A stretch of 64,000 nt of DNA from JANLVI01 sp031363915. GTDB taxonomy: Bacteria > Vulcanimicrobiota > Vulcanimicrobiia > Vulcanimicrobiales > Vulcanimicrobiaceae. Shown piece after piece: positions 7,373-15,486 of this stretch (the stretch's first letter is position 1; each line of letters opens with the position of its first letter). The notes beneath the pieces are model-generated. The model did not search any database. It was not told where the DNA came from and saw nothing but the letters and a program-made list of their open reading frames with translations. The translations under genes and the position numbers were made by a program. The stretch lies in assembly GCA_031363915.1 (NCBI GenBank), contig JANLVI010000037.1, positions 5,637 to 69,636 of the forward strand, written 5' to 3'.

Positions 7373-8595
7373 TTCGATACGCTCCCGATTAGTGAGTAAA
7401 GCGGAATAAAGATAGAGAAGACGATGAATCCGACGGCGGCGCCGAGGAAAATAATGAGCGCGGGCTCGACGATCGCGCCGATCGTGGCGACGGTCGTTTC
7501 GACGTCGCCTTCGAAATATTCCGCGATCTTGAAGAGCATGTCGTCGACGAGTCCTGTCTCTTCGCCGACCCGCACGAGGGCGACGACGAGTGGATCGAAG
7601 ACGCGAGATTCGGCCAGTGGGCGCGTAAGCGAATCGCCTTCGCGCAAGGCGACGTTGATACGTGTCAACGCGCGACCGTAGACGGCGCTGCCCGCAACGG
7701 GGACGACGACGTCGATCGCGCTTACGAGCCCGATGCCGGAGCGAATCAACGTTGCGAGCATCCGTGCGACGCGCGCGACGATCGACTTCTGAACGAGCGT
7801 ACCGATCACGGGGATGCGTAAGCGGAGTCGATCAATCAGGAACGCTCCGGCGGTCGTCCGGCTGTAGCGTTCGACCGCGATTGCTCCAAGTAGGGCGCAG
7901 AGCGGCACGCCAGCCCAGACGAGCGGCGATTGCAGCCCTTGCCCCAGACTCAACAGGATGCGCGTCGTCGGGGGCAGCTCGACGTGAAAGCTTTCGAACA
8001 TGCCCGCGAACATCGGAACGATCCGCGCGATGAGAAACACGACGAGCGTTAGTGCGGCGCTAAGAACGACAAGAGGGTAGGCTAGCGCGGATTGGACTTT
8101 CTTTCGGAGGTTGCTGTCCCGCTCGAGAAAGGTCGCGAGCCGCTCGAGAACGTCGTCGAGGATTCCGCCTTCCTCGCCGGCGCGAATCATCGCAACGTAG
8201 AGGACCGGGAAGGCACGGTTTCGGCGTGACATTGCCTCGCTAAGCGATGTTCCATGCTCGACGTCGCTGAGGACCGACCGTAGGGCTTCACGTAATGTCG
8301 GATCCTCGCACCGTTCGATCGATACGGAAAGCCCGCGTTGCATCGAGATACCGGCACGAATGAGCGTGGCGAAGGAACGGAAAAACGCCAGGAGCGACTT
8401 TCGAGAGGCCCCTCCGATCGCAAAGGATCGAACGAGCCGACGCGCGATCTGACCTTCACGATCGATGGACGTGACGAAAAGCGCGCGTGTCCGAAGCGCA
8501 GCCAGCACGTTGTCGGCATCGAGCGCTTCCATCGATCCGCGGACGATCTCGCCCTCGACGGTCCGTGCCGTATAGCGAAAGGTCGCGGCCGGCAT
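7369..8595 (-). CDS. pilC: Pilus platform protein PilC (GspF family)
   Basis: Polytopic inner-membrane platform on which PilB and PilT act. The 408-residue protein shows the duplicated GspF domain: LLAFFRSFATLIRAGISMQRGL with MIRAGEEGGILDDVLERL, and VARMLATLIRSGIGLVSAI with VALVRVGEETGLVDDMLFKIAEYFE. Three to four membrane helices are present, the last one C-terminal (FLGAAVGFIVFSIFIPLYSLI). ATG 8595 overlaps the pilT stop (TGATG). Confidence 0.93.
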   Translation of the reverse strand: MPAATFRYTARTVEGEIVRGSMEALDADNVLAALRTRALFVTSIDREGQIARRLVRSFAIGGASRKSLLAFFRSFATLIRAGISMQRGLSVSIERCEDPTLREALRSVLSDVEHGTSLSEAMSRRNRAFPVLYVAMIRAGEEGGILDDVLERLATFLERDSNLRKKVQSALAYPLVVLSAALTLVVFLIARIVPMFAGMFESFHVELPPTTRILLSLGQGLQSPLVWAGVPLCALLGAIAVERYSRTTAGAFLIDRLRLRIPVIGTLVQKSIVARVARMLATLIRSGIGLVSAIDVVVPVAGSAVYGRALTRINVALREGDSLTRPLAESRVFDPLVVALVRVGEETGLVDDMLFKIAEYFEGDVETTVATIGAIVEPALIIFLGAAVGFIVFSIFIPLYSLIGSVSK

Positions 8596-9674
8596 CAAAC
8601 GGCCGCCCGTTCGAGCGTTCGAATTTCGCCCGGTCGTGTGGAGACGTTTCGCGCCTCATCGAGATTTATCAACCCGTGAACGACGAGTTCGGACAGATGT
8701 GATTCTAGCGTCTGCATCCCCGAACTGCGGCCGGTCGAAATCGCGTTACGAAGCTGGTGGGTCTTTCCGTCGCGTATCATCGCGCGAACCGCATCCGTGG
8801 CAACGAGGATCTCTGCTGCCGCGCGACGACCCGGTTGGTTTTTTTGCGGTAGGAGACGCAGCGAGACGACGCCGATGAGGACGGCTGCAAGTTGCGAGCG
8901 CACTTGGTTTTGCGACTCTGCAGGAAATGCATCGACGATGCGGTCGACCGTCTGCGGCGCATCGTTCGTGTGGAGTGTCGAGAGGACGAGGTGCCCAGTC
9001 TCCGCCGCCGTCATCGCCGCCTCCATCGTTTCGCGGTCGCGCATTTCGCCGATTAGGATCACGTCCGGATCGGAGCGCAGAAATCCGCGAATCGCTTCTT
9101 CATAGTCGATGACATCGCGGCCGATCTCGCAGTGCGTGACGAGCGATCTTAGCGATGAATGTCGGTATTCGACCGGGTCTTCGACGGTGATCACGTTCCG
9201 CTCGACCGTGCGGTTGATGCGATCGATCAGCGCCGCGAGCGCCGTCGTCTTCCCGCTCCCCGTCGGACCCGTAAATAAGAGCAAGCCGCTTGGTCGAAGA
9301 GCGAGATCGCCAACGATACTCGGCAATGCGAGCAGTTCGAGGTTCGGAATGGCTTTTGCCAGGAGCCGAATGACGACGCGTGTCCCGCTGAGTTGGCGAT
9401 ACGCGTGCACGCGGAACGCACCGATGTCGGGGTGGCGCTGCGCACCGTCGGCCGTACCGCGGTCGCGCAGACGCTCGAGCGCGGCCGAAGGCAACATCCC
9501 GGCGAGGAAATCGGTCACCGCACATTCGCTGATCGGCTGGTGATCGAGAACGGTCAAGCGTCCGTCGATCCGAAAAGCCGGCTTCTCGCCGGCGCCGATA
9601 TGAACGTCGGAGGCATCGCGTGCGCGAGCCGTGCGGATGAGTTCGACGAGCCTGACGACATCGAGTTCGCTCAT
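8595..9674 (-). CDS. pilT: Pilus retraction ATPase PilT
   Basis: Hexameric secretion ATPase of the PilT branch that powers retraction and twitching. The 359-residue protein has Walker A GPTGSGKTT (Lys142), an Asp box VITVEDPVEYRH, Walker B-like PDVILIGEMRD and a His box TGHLVLSTLHTNDA. The AIRGFLRSDPDV context and the short N-domain distinguish it from PilB. ATG 9674 overlaps the pilB stop as ATGA. Having pilT in the same transcript as pilB fits a dynamic, retractile pilus. Confidence 0.93.
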   Translation of the reverse strand: MSELDVVRLVELIRTARARDASDVHIGAGEKPAFRIDGRLTVLDHQPISECAVTDFLAGMLPSAALERLRDRGTADGAQRHPDIGAFRVHAYRQLSGTRVVIRLLAKAIPNLELLALPSIVGDLALRPSGLLLFTGPTGSGKTTALAALIDRINRTVERNVITVEDPVEYRHSSLRSLVTHCEIGRDVIDYEEAIRGFLRSDPDVILIGEMRDRETMEAAMTAAETGHLVLSTLHTNDAPQTVDRIVDAFPAESQNQVRSQLAAVLIGVVSLRLLPQKNQPGRRAAAEILVATDAVRAMIRDGKTHQLRNAISTGRSSGMQTLESHLSELVVHGLINLDEARNVSTRPGEIRTLERAAV

Positions 9675-11137
9675 TGCCGTTGCTCCCAGGCGACGACGCG
9701 GCTGAGCTCCTCGAACGACGTCATGCCGGAGGCGACTTTTTCGAGACCGTCGAGCGCCATCGGTCGATAGCCCTGCGCACGGCCTAATTTTCCAATTTGG
9801 ACGCTTGATGCGCCCGCAGCAATCGCGTCGCGGACGACGTCGTCGATCGCGAGCAACTCGTAGACGCCGATTCTGCCAATAAAGCCCGTATTGGAACAAA
9901 CGCGACATCCGCTCGGCGTCCACCAGTGGTCCGTTCCGAGATCAAGCGAGCCGCGTACCGCCGTGGGGATAGACTCGCGCACCTTGCACTGTTCGCAAAG
10001 CGTTCGAACCAGGCGCTGTGCGACGACGGCTGTCAGCCCCGCCGCTAGCGCATGACGCGCAACGCCGAGTTCGACGAGTCGTTCGATCGTTCGTGGGGCA
10101 TCGTTGCTGTGCAAAGTCGTAAATACGAGTTGGCCCGCAAGTGACGCAGAGATCGCGACCGACGCCGTCTCCGCATCACGCATTTCGCCGACCATAATCA
10201 CGTTGGGGTCCTGGCGCATGAAGGATCGCAGCACCGTTGGAAACGTCAGACCCGATCGCGTACTTACCTGTACTTGAGCGACGCCATCCACGCGCATTTC
10301 GATCGGATCCTCGACGCTGCAAATATTCTTCGAGGCTCCGTCGAGTTCGGCAAGCGATGCATAGAGCGTGGTGGTCTTTCCGCTACCGGTTGGGCCGGTG
10401 ACGACGACAAAACCCCATGGCGCATGAACGAAGCGGCGATAATTCGCAAGAACATCGGTTTGCATTCCGAGGGTGCCCAGATTCGGTGCGGTCGCGTTCT
10501 CATCGAGCAGGCGAATGACGATCCGTTCGCCATCGATCGTGGGAATCGATGACACGCGTGCGTCGATCGAGCGGCCCTCGTAGGCGACCGAGTAGCGGCC
10601 GTCTTGAGGTTGCCGTTTATCGGCGATATCCATGCCGGCCACCAGCTTGATGCGCGATACGAAGGATCCAACGAGCGCGCTGGGGATCGTTTCGATCGCG
10701 TTGAGTATTCCGTCGACACGTATGCGTATGCGTCCCATTCCGCCATTGAGCGGTTCGACGTGGATGTCCGACGCATGTGATCGAATCGCACGCTCGAACA
10801 TCATATCGACGGCGCGCACCGCGGGCGCGTCGGCACGACGATCGCTCGCGGTGAGCGTGACATCAGTCGCGCCGTAGGCTTCGCGCAGACGTTCGCGGAT
10901 AAGATCGCGCGTCATTGGCACCGCTCGAATGCGAACGCGCGTCGTCGAGCGTAGCTGGTCGAGAACGTTTTCGTCCTCGGGATCGTGGAGGGCGACGACG
11001 AGTACGCCGTCCTCGATCGTCAGCGGAAGTGCATCTAGTCGGAAGGCGACAGATTTTGGAACCCGCCCGATCGCTTGATTTCCCGCGACGCGATGGTCGC
11101 TCGAAATGATCACTTCACCCGGTCTCGTGATTGCCAT
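9671..11137 (-). CDS. pilB: Pilus extension ATPase PilB (GspE family)
   Basis: Assembly ATPase of 488 residues. It has an N-terminal GspE N-domain, a linker, and the motor domain with Walker A GPTGSGKTTT (Lys254), SVEDPIEMRVDG, Walker B-like NVIMVGEMRDAETA and the LVFTTLHSNDA His box. A tetracysteine zinc motif follows (LCEQCKV and CRVCSNTGF). ATG 11137 is preferred: GGAG is upstream and the conserved region starts soon after. The frame runs to a TTG at 11194. First gene of the operon. Confidence 0.92.
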   Translation of the reverse strand: MAITRPGEVIISSDHRVAGNQAIGRVPKSVAFRLDALPLTIEDGVLVVALHDPEDENVLDQLRSTTRVRIRAVPMTRDLIRERLREAYGATDVTLTASDRRADAPAVRAVDMMFERAIRSHASDIHVEPLNGGMGRIRIRVDGILNAIETIPSALVGSFVSRIKLVAGMDIADKRQPQDGRYSVAYEGRSIDARVSSIPTIDGERIVIRLLDENATAPNLGTLGMQTDVLANYRRFVHAPWGFVVVTGPTGSGKTTTLYASLAELDGASKNICSVEDPIEMRVDGVAQVQVSTRSGLTFPTVLRSFMRQDPNVIMVGEMRDAETASVAISASLAGQLVFTTLHSNDAPRTIERLVELGVARHALAAGLTAVVAQRLVRTLCEQCKVRESIPTAVRGSLDLGTDHWWTPSGCRVCSNTGFIGRIGVYELLAIDDVVRDAIAAGASSVQIGKLGRAQGYRPMALDGLEKVASGMTSFEELSRVVAWEQRQ

Positions 11138-11178
11138 TACACCCGCTCCAGAAGCGACTGATATTTGACCGCGATCAC

Positions 11179-11194
11179 TTGACTGTTCGGTCAA
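11179..11194. repeat. Inverted repeat TTGAC-N6-GTCAA in the pilB leader
   Basis: Perfect 5-base arms (11179-11183 and 11190-11194) separated by six bases, 42 bases upstream of the chosen pilB start and downstream of the candidate promoter. The size and symmetry fit an operator for a dimeric regulator or a small leader hairpin. Inference only. Confidence 0.4.
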
Positions 11195-11463
11195 GGTAAG
11201 CGCTGGTAAAGTAACGTTTCGGAAATTGTTCGGTAAAATTTAGGAAATTGTCAAAATATTTTCGTGAGTTTGTCTGAAGGTGCGACGATTCTAAACATGA
11301 CTTGCGACGGGGGAATAAAGGTCTGCGTACGCGGGCACTTGGATGAGGCCGCGCACCTCCTGAGTCGTTCCTCTCGCGAGGGAACGATGACCAGAAGGCC
11401 AAATATTCGACTGTCGACTTTTTGTCGCGATGCCACCTGAAGAGAAAGCGAGTACGACCGCCC
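11195..11463. other. Intergenic stretch with no convincing gene
   Basis: Spacer between the pilB leader and the small plus-strand ORF at 11464. Base composition is more A/T-rich around 11200-11270 than in the coding regions. Apart from the candidate pil promoter, I see an imperfect inverted repeat (CGTTCC to GGAACG, 11366-11386). Open frames across it on the minus strand have no start signal or family resemblance. Confidence 0.4.
11225..11254 (-). promoter_or_regulatory. Candidate sigma-70 promoter for the pil operon
   Basis: On the minus strand a perfect TTGACA (11254-11249) is followed after 18 bases by AACAAT (11230-11225, four of six matches). An A/T-rich patch resembling an UP element lies upstream. 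Transcription would start near 11218, leaving a leader of about 80 bases to pilB. Confidence 0.4.
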
Positions 11464-11559
11464 GTGTACACGATCCCCGCAATCCTCGTGATCCTCTCTG
11501 TCGGAATCGTCGCCTTGATTTCGTGGGGCGCGTTCAAAGAAGAAGCGCGCAACCGCTAG
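11464..11559 (+). CDS. 31-residue single-pass membrane peptide
   Basis: A GTG-started ORF encodes a hydrophobic helix (IPAILVILSVGIVALISW) followed by a charged tail, GAFKEEARNR. That is the composition of small membrane subunits or regulators. A strong rho-independent terminator on the same strand begins 26 bases after the stop, which argues that this short frame is transcribed. The ribosome site is weak (AGAGAAAGCGAG, about 11 bases upstream). It is unlike its shadow frames, which lack any membrane pattern. Small oxidase or dehydrogenase subunits look similar, and the sdh operon ends nearby on the other strand, but I cannot name a family. Confidence 0.45.
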   Translation: MYTIPAILVILSVGIVALISWGAFKEEARNR

Positions 11560-11585
11560 GGGCGAACCGACCTTCGTCCGTCAAG

Positions 11586-11609
11586 AAAGCGCCCCGAGGC
11601 GCTTTTTTT
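11586..11609 (+). terminator. Rho-independent terminator
   Basis: Perfect 8-base stem AAAGCGCC / GGCGCTTT with a CCGA loop, running into seven T residues. It sits 26 bases after the small plus-strand ORF and probably ends its transcript. Confidence 0.8.
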
Positions 11610-11702
11610 ACGTAATCGCTCGACGAATCGGTTATCCGGACAAGGTACCCGCCTCGTTCTTCGGGTTTGATGACGACCGCATAAAGGGTGTCGCAGCAAG
11701 TA

Positions 11703-11729
11703 AAAAAGCCGCCAAGAAGGCGGCTTTTT
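11703..11729 (-). terminator. Terminator of the sdh operon
   Basis: Perfect 11-base stem (11703-11713 with 11719-11729) around GCCGCC/GGCGGC with A and T tracts on both sides, so it can act in both directions. It lies 17 bases past the last sdh gene on the minus strand. Confidence 0.8.
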
Positions 11730-11746
11730 CGTGATACGGTCGGCGA

Positions 11747-12697
11747 CTATCCCACGTGAGCCGGGGCGAGATCGTGTTCTTGGAGCACCATTCCGGGGCT
11801 GATGAGATGCTTGTTCATGCCGAGCAACGAGGGATCGATGCCCAGAGCTATCGCCACGAGTTGCGGCAAATGGAAGGTGGGGAGATCTGTGCGGCCCCAG
11901 CGGGCGGCTGCGTCTTGCTGGTAGCCATCGAGCGCGAGATGGCAGAGCGGGCAGGGCGTGAGGACGGCCTGAGCGCCCATGTCTTTTGCCATGCGCATGT
12001 TCTGACCGACCATGTTGGCGGCAATGTCGCCTTTTTCGAGCTGCACGTGGAAGCCGCAGCAGCGCGTCTTGCCGGCGTAGTCGATCGCTTCACCGCCGAG
12101 GGCGGTGATGAGGTCTTCGAGCGAATGCGGGTTACGCGCGGATTCCCAGCCGTTGACGGATTCCGGACGGATGATGTGGCAGCCGTAGAACGGCGCAACT
12201 TTGAGTCCGTTGAGGGGCTTTACGACCATCTTTTTGAGTTCGTCAAGACCGATGTCGTCGATGAGCAGCCAGAGCAGATGGCGCACCGAGACGTTGCCTT
12301 CATACTTAGCGCCGAACTTGCCCAAGATTGCATTGGCTTGCGTCATGTGCGTTTCGGATTCGAGCAGCTCTTTGTTTGCGGCGCGCATGTGGCCCGTGCA
12401 CGTCGAGCAGATCGTAATGACGTCATCGAGGCCGAGGGCTTCGGCTTGCGCGTACGTGCGTGCGTTGAGCACGCGGGCGACGTCGCGGTTGGCATCGTTC
12501 AGCACCGATGCACCGCAGCACGACGCGGCGGTGAGTTCGACGAGTTCGATGCCGAGTTTGTCGGCGAGCAACAGCGTTGAGTTGAACAGCTCTTTGCAGC
12601 TCTCTTTGGCAACGCAGCCGGGGAAGAAACCATACTTGCGCATTTGCGCTGACTTCGACATCCGCTTGATCGCGGGCGTATCCATAACCATTGCCAT
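11747..12697 (-). CDS. CCG-domain subunit of succinate dehydrogenase (HdrB/SdhE-like)
   Basis: Third subunit of a non-classical succinate:quinone reductase, related to heterodisulfide reductase subunit B. The 316-residue protein has two cysteine-rich CCG domains: FFPGCVAKES with TAASCCGASVLNDAN and ICSTCTGHM, then FYGCHIIRP with TRCCGFHVQLEKG and TPCPLCHLALD. These bind Fe-S clusters and replace the cytochrome b anchor of classical complex II. No membrane helix is present, so attachment must be peripheral. ATG 12697 overlaps the sdhB stop (TAATG). It is the last gene of the operon and is followed by a terminator. Confidence 0.88.
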   Translation of the reverse strand: MAMVMDTPAIKRMSKSAQMRKYGFFPGCVAKESCKELFNSTLLLADKLGIELVELTAASCCGASVLNDANRDVARVLNARTYAQAEALGLDDVITICSTCTGHMRAANKELLESETHMTQANAILGKFGAKYEGNVSVRHLLWLLIDDIGLDELKKMVVKPLNGLKVAPFYGCHIIRPESVNGWESARNPHSLEDLITALGGEAIDYAGKTRCCGFHVQLEKGDIAANMVGQNMRMAKDMGAQAVLTPCPLCHLALDGYQQDAAARWGRTDLPTFHLPQLVAIALGIDPSLLGMNKHLISPGMVLQEHDLAPAHVG

Positions 12698-13650
12698 TAT
12701 CCTACGGGGACCTCCAGGGCGTCGAAAATCGTCCGGATCTCATTGACCTTCGGTACGGGTTTGAGGAAGATCGAGGGCAACTTGCCCTTGCTCGCCATGC
12801 GTAGACCCAGCGGCGCCACGCGGAGCAGGCCGACGATGTTGAACTTGCCGACCGTGCCTTGAATGACTTCGGTCTCGTGCAGCATGCCCGTCGCTTTGAT
12901 CGTCTTGCCGACGACGAGCGCGTGGCGCGGCCCCGGACCATTCGTAAGGCCTTCTTCGATCGTCGCTCGTTTCACGGCGATGATGTCGTCGTGCGGATCG
13001 ACGTGTTTTGGGCAGTACGAGCACGCATAGCAGTGCGCGCAGAGCCACAAGTAGTCTTCGGAGATTTGCGCTGCGCGTTCTTTGCGTTTGCTATCGCGCA
13101 CGTCTTCGATGAAGCGGTACGCGTACGCGATAGCAGCCGGACCGGCGAAAGCCGGATCGACCGAGACGACCGGGCAGAGCGAGTAGCAGACCGCGCACAT
13201 CACGCAGTTGGCGACGGCGACGAGCTTCTTCATGTCTTCGGGCGAAACCCGGCGTTCGCGCTCGTGATCTTCGTCTTTGTCTTTGGGCTGCAAGTACGGC
13301 TTGAGACGCGAGTACTTATCCCAGAACGGATCCATGTGGACGACGAGGTCCTTCATCGGCTGGAAGTTCGGCATGGGATCGACCATGACGGAATTATCCG
13401 ATTTAAGAACATCGCTCACAGGTGTCTTGCACGCAAGACCGGCGACGCCGTTGATGTTCATCGAACACGAGCCGCAGATGGCAGAGCGGCACGAGCGACG
13501 GAAGGAGACCGAGCCGTCTCTCTCCGCTTTTACCCACTCGAGCGCGTCGAGAACGGTTTTGGTGGTCGGCAGATCGACTTCGACGCGATCGCGGCGTGGT
13601 TCCGCGTCGGTTTCTTCGTCGTAGCGGTAGATGTCGAGAATGAAGCTCAT
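12697..13650 (-). CDS. sdhB: Succinate dehydrogenase iron-sulfur subunit
   Basis: Electron-transfer subunit of 317 residues. The N-terminal [2Fe-2S] ligands are in CRSAICGSCSMNING and GLAC; the C-terminal domain has CVMCAVCYSLCP and CAHCYACSYCPKH for the other two clusters. It carries a longer C-terminal tail than the typical 240-260-residue SdhB, as is common where the partner is a CCG-domain subunit. It starts at ATG 13650, overlapping the sdhA stop (TAATG). Confidence 0.93.
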   Translation of the reverse strand: MSFILDIYRYDEETDAEPRRDRVEVDLPTTKTVLDALEWVKAERDGSVSFRRSCRSAICGSCSMNINGVAGLACKTPVSDVLKSDNSVMVDPMPNFQPMKDLVVHMDPFWDKYSRLKPYLQPKDKDEDHERERRVSPEDMKKLVAVANCVMCAVCYSLCPVVSVDPAFAGPAAIAYAYRFIEDVRDSKRKERAAQISEDYLWLCAHCYACSYCPKHVDPHDDIIAVKRATIEEGLTNGPGPRHALVVGKTIKATGMLHETEVIQGTVGKFNIVGLLRVAPLGLRMASKGKLPSIFLKPVPKVNEIRTIFDALEVPVG

Positions 13651-15437
13651 TAGTAACTACGCACCGTTGGTTCGTATTTCGTGAAGGTAACTTTGCGCGA
13701 GTAGTCCGGTTCGGGATCGGTAGTTGTGCCTTTGAAATGCATGAGCGAATGCTTGATCCAGTTCGCATCGTCGCGCTCGGGGAAGTCCGTGCGCGACTGC
13801 GCGCCGCGGGACTCGTTGCGATTGAGCGCTCCGAGCATGATCGGCTGCGCGACGTCGACGAGGAACTCGGTTTCGAGCAGGCCGACGAGATCCGTATTGA
13901 ACGTCTTCGACTTGTCTTGCACGACCATCTGAGTTGAGGCCTCGCGAACCTGGCGCAGTTTGTCCATGCCCGTGCTGAGGTCTTTTTCGTTGCGGAAGAT
14001 GAACGCGTGATCGCTCATCGCATTGTTGAGATCCTTACGCACGGCCGAATGGCGTTCACCGCCGGTGCGCGCAAGGATTCCGTTGATGCGGTCTTGTTCT
14101 GATTTGAGCGTCTTTGCCGATTCGCGCACGCTGCCGACCGACTTGACGTACTCGGCAGCGTGAGCGGCCGAGCGGGCACCGAAGACGATCGTTTCGAGCA
14201 GTGAGTTGCCGCCCAGGCGATTGGCACCGTGCACCGAGACGCATGCGACTTCGCCCGCGGCGTAGACGCCGGGAACGGAGGTCGCGCCGTCTTTATCCGT
14301 TGCGATGCCGCCCATGGCGTAGTGCATGCCGGGGAGAATCGGAATCGGCGCGTCGATGGCATCGATGCCGGTTGCATCGAGGGCGAGTTCGCGAATCTGC
14401 GGGAGACGTTCGAGAATCTTTTCGCGGCCCAGGTGGCGCAGGTCGAGTTGCACGCAGCCGTCGATCCCGCGGCCTTCGAGAATCTCGGTCCATTCCGCAC
14501 GCGAGACGACGTCGCGCGATGCGAGTTCGCCTTTATTCGGCGCGTACTTGAACATGAAGCGCTCGCCGAGCGAGTTGAGCAGATAGGCGCCTTCGCCGCG
14601 CGCCGCCTCTGAGAGCAGTACGCCGTTCTCTTTGAGCGAGGTCGGATGGAATTGGACGAACTCCATGTCCATGAGGGGAATGCCCGCACGATACGCGATC
14701 GCCATGCCGTCGCCGGTCGATGCGTAACCGTTCGTCGTCTTCGCATACACGCGACCGAGGCCGCCCGTTGCGAAGATCGTCGCTTTTGCGCTGACGAGTT
14801 CGAGTTCGCCGTTGCGCAGGTTGTACGCCACGACGCCCGCGCCGATGCCGTCTTCGATGGCAAGCGCGGTCGCGAAATACTCTTCGTAAACTTTGACTTG
14901 GAAGCGTTCGAGCTGCTCCCAGAGCGTGTGGAGGATGACCAAGCCCGTGACGTCGGCCGAGTAGCACGTGCGCGGCGAGCCGGCTCCGCCAAAGGGGCGC
15001 TGCGCGATTCGGCCGTCGGGAAGACGGCTGAAGATGCAGCCGCGGTGCTCGAGCCAAACGATTTGTTTCGGCGCATCGGCGGTCATCGCTTCGATCGCGT
15101 CCTGGTCGCCGAGATAGTCGGAACCTTTGACGCAGTCGAACGCGTGATTTTCCGGGGAGTCATCTTCGCGGTTGCCGAGCGCGGCATTGATGCCGCCTTG
15201 CGCTGCGCCCGAGTGGCTGCGCACCGGGTGCATTTTCGAAACGATTGCAACGTCGGCGCCGCGCTCGGCGGCTTCGACGGCGGCACGCATTCCGGCGAGC
15301 CCACCCCCAACGACGACAATATCGTGCTTGATCAAGATTTGTTGCTCCGGGCCAACACCGAAGTTGGGCCCCTCGACGTAGTGCTCTGTGTTGGTACCCC
15401 AGGTGGGCGACCAAACAACATTCTTACCTGAAATCAT
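13650..15437 (-). CDS. sdhA: Succinate dehydrogenase flavoprotein subunit
   Basis: Catalytic subunit (595 residues) oxidising succinate to fumarate. It shows the FAD-binding VVVGGGLAGMRAAVEAA, the flavinylation-site histidine in RSHSGAAQGGINAAL, the substrate-loop segment FVQFHPTSL, and the late GVYAAGEVACVSVHGANRLGGN. ATG 15437 gives a family-typical length; the upstream extension to 15623 runs into the neighbouring gene and lacks conservation. No cytochrome b gene is present, so the enzyme is an A-B-CCG complex. Confidence 0.95.
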   Translation of the reverse strand: MISGKNVVWSPTWGTNTEHYVEGPNFGVGPEQQILIKHDIVVVGGGLAGMRAAVEAAERGADVAIVSKMHPVRSHSGAAQGGINAALGNREDDSPENHAFDCVKGSDYLGDQDAIEAMTADAPKQIVWLEHRGCIFSRLPDGRIAQRPFGGAGSPRTCYSADVTGLVILHTLWEQLERFQVKVYEEYFATALAIEDGIGAGVVAYNLRNGELELVSAKATIFATGGLGRVYAKTTNGYASTGDGMAIAYRAGIPLMDMEFVQFHPTSLKENGVLLSEAARGEGAYLLNSLGERFMFKYAPNKGELASRDVVSRAEWTEILEGRGIDGCVQLDLRHLGREKILERLPQIRELALDATGIDAIDAPIPILPGMHYAMGGIATDKDGATSVPGVYAAGEVACVSVHGANRLGGNSLLETIVFGARSAAHAAEYVKSVGSVRESAKTLKSEQDRINGILARTGGERHSAVRKDLNNAMSDHAFIFRNEKDLSTGMDKLRQVREASTQMVVQDKSKTFNTDLVGLLETEFLVDVAQPIMLGALNRNESRGAQSRTDFPERDDANWIKHSLMHFKGTTTDPEPDYSRKVTFTKYEPTVRSY

Positions 15438-15486
15438 AGCACCCGTGACTTGGGCGCTGTCATTACCTACGTCGCAGCGGCCGTCT

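Noticed and set aside
11366..11386. Inverted repeat CGTTCC to GGAACG as a terminator
   Set aside because: No T tract follows on either strand and the inner stem is mismatched.
11175..11552. Minus-strand open frame of 125 codons in the intergenic region
   Set aside because: No ribosome site, odd composition, and it runs through the candidate pil promoter and both strands' control signals.
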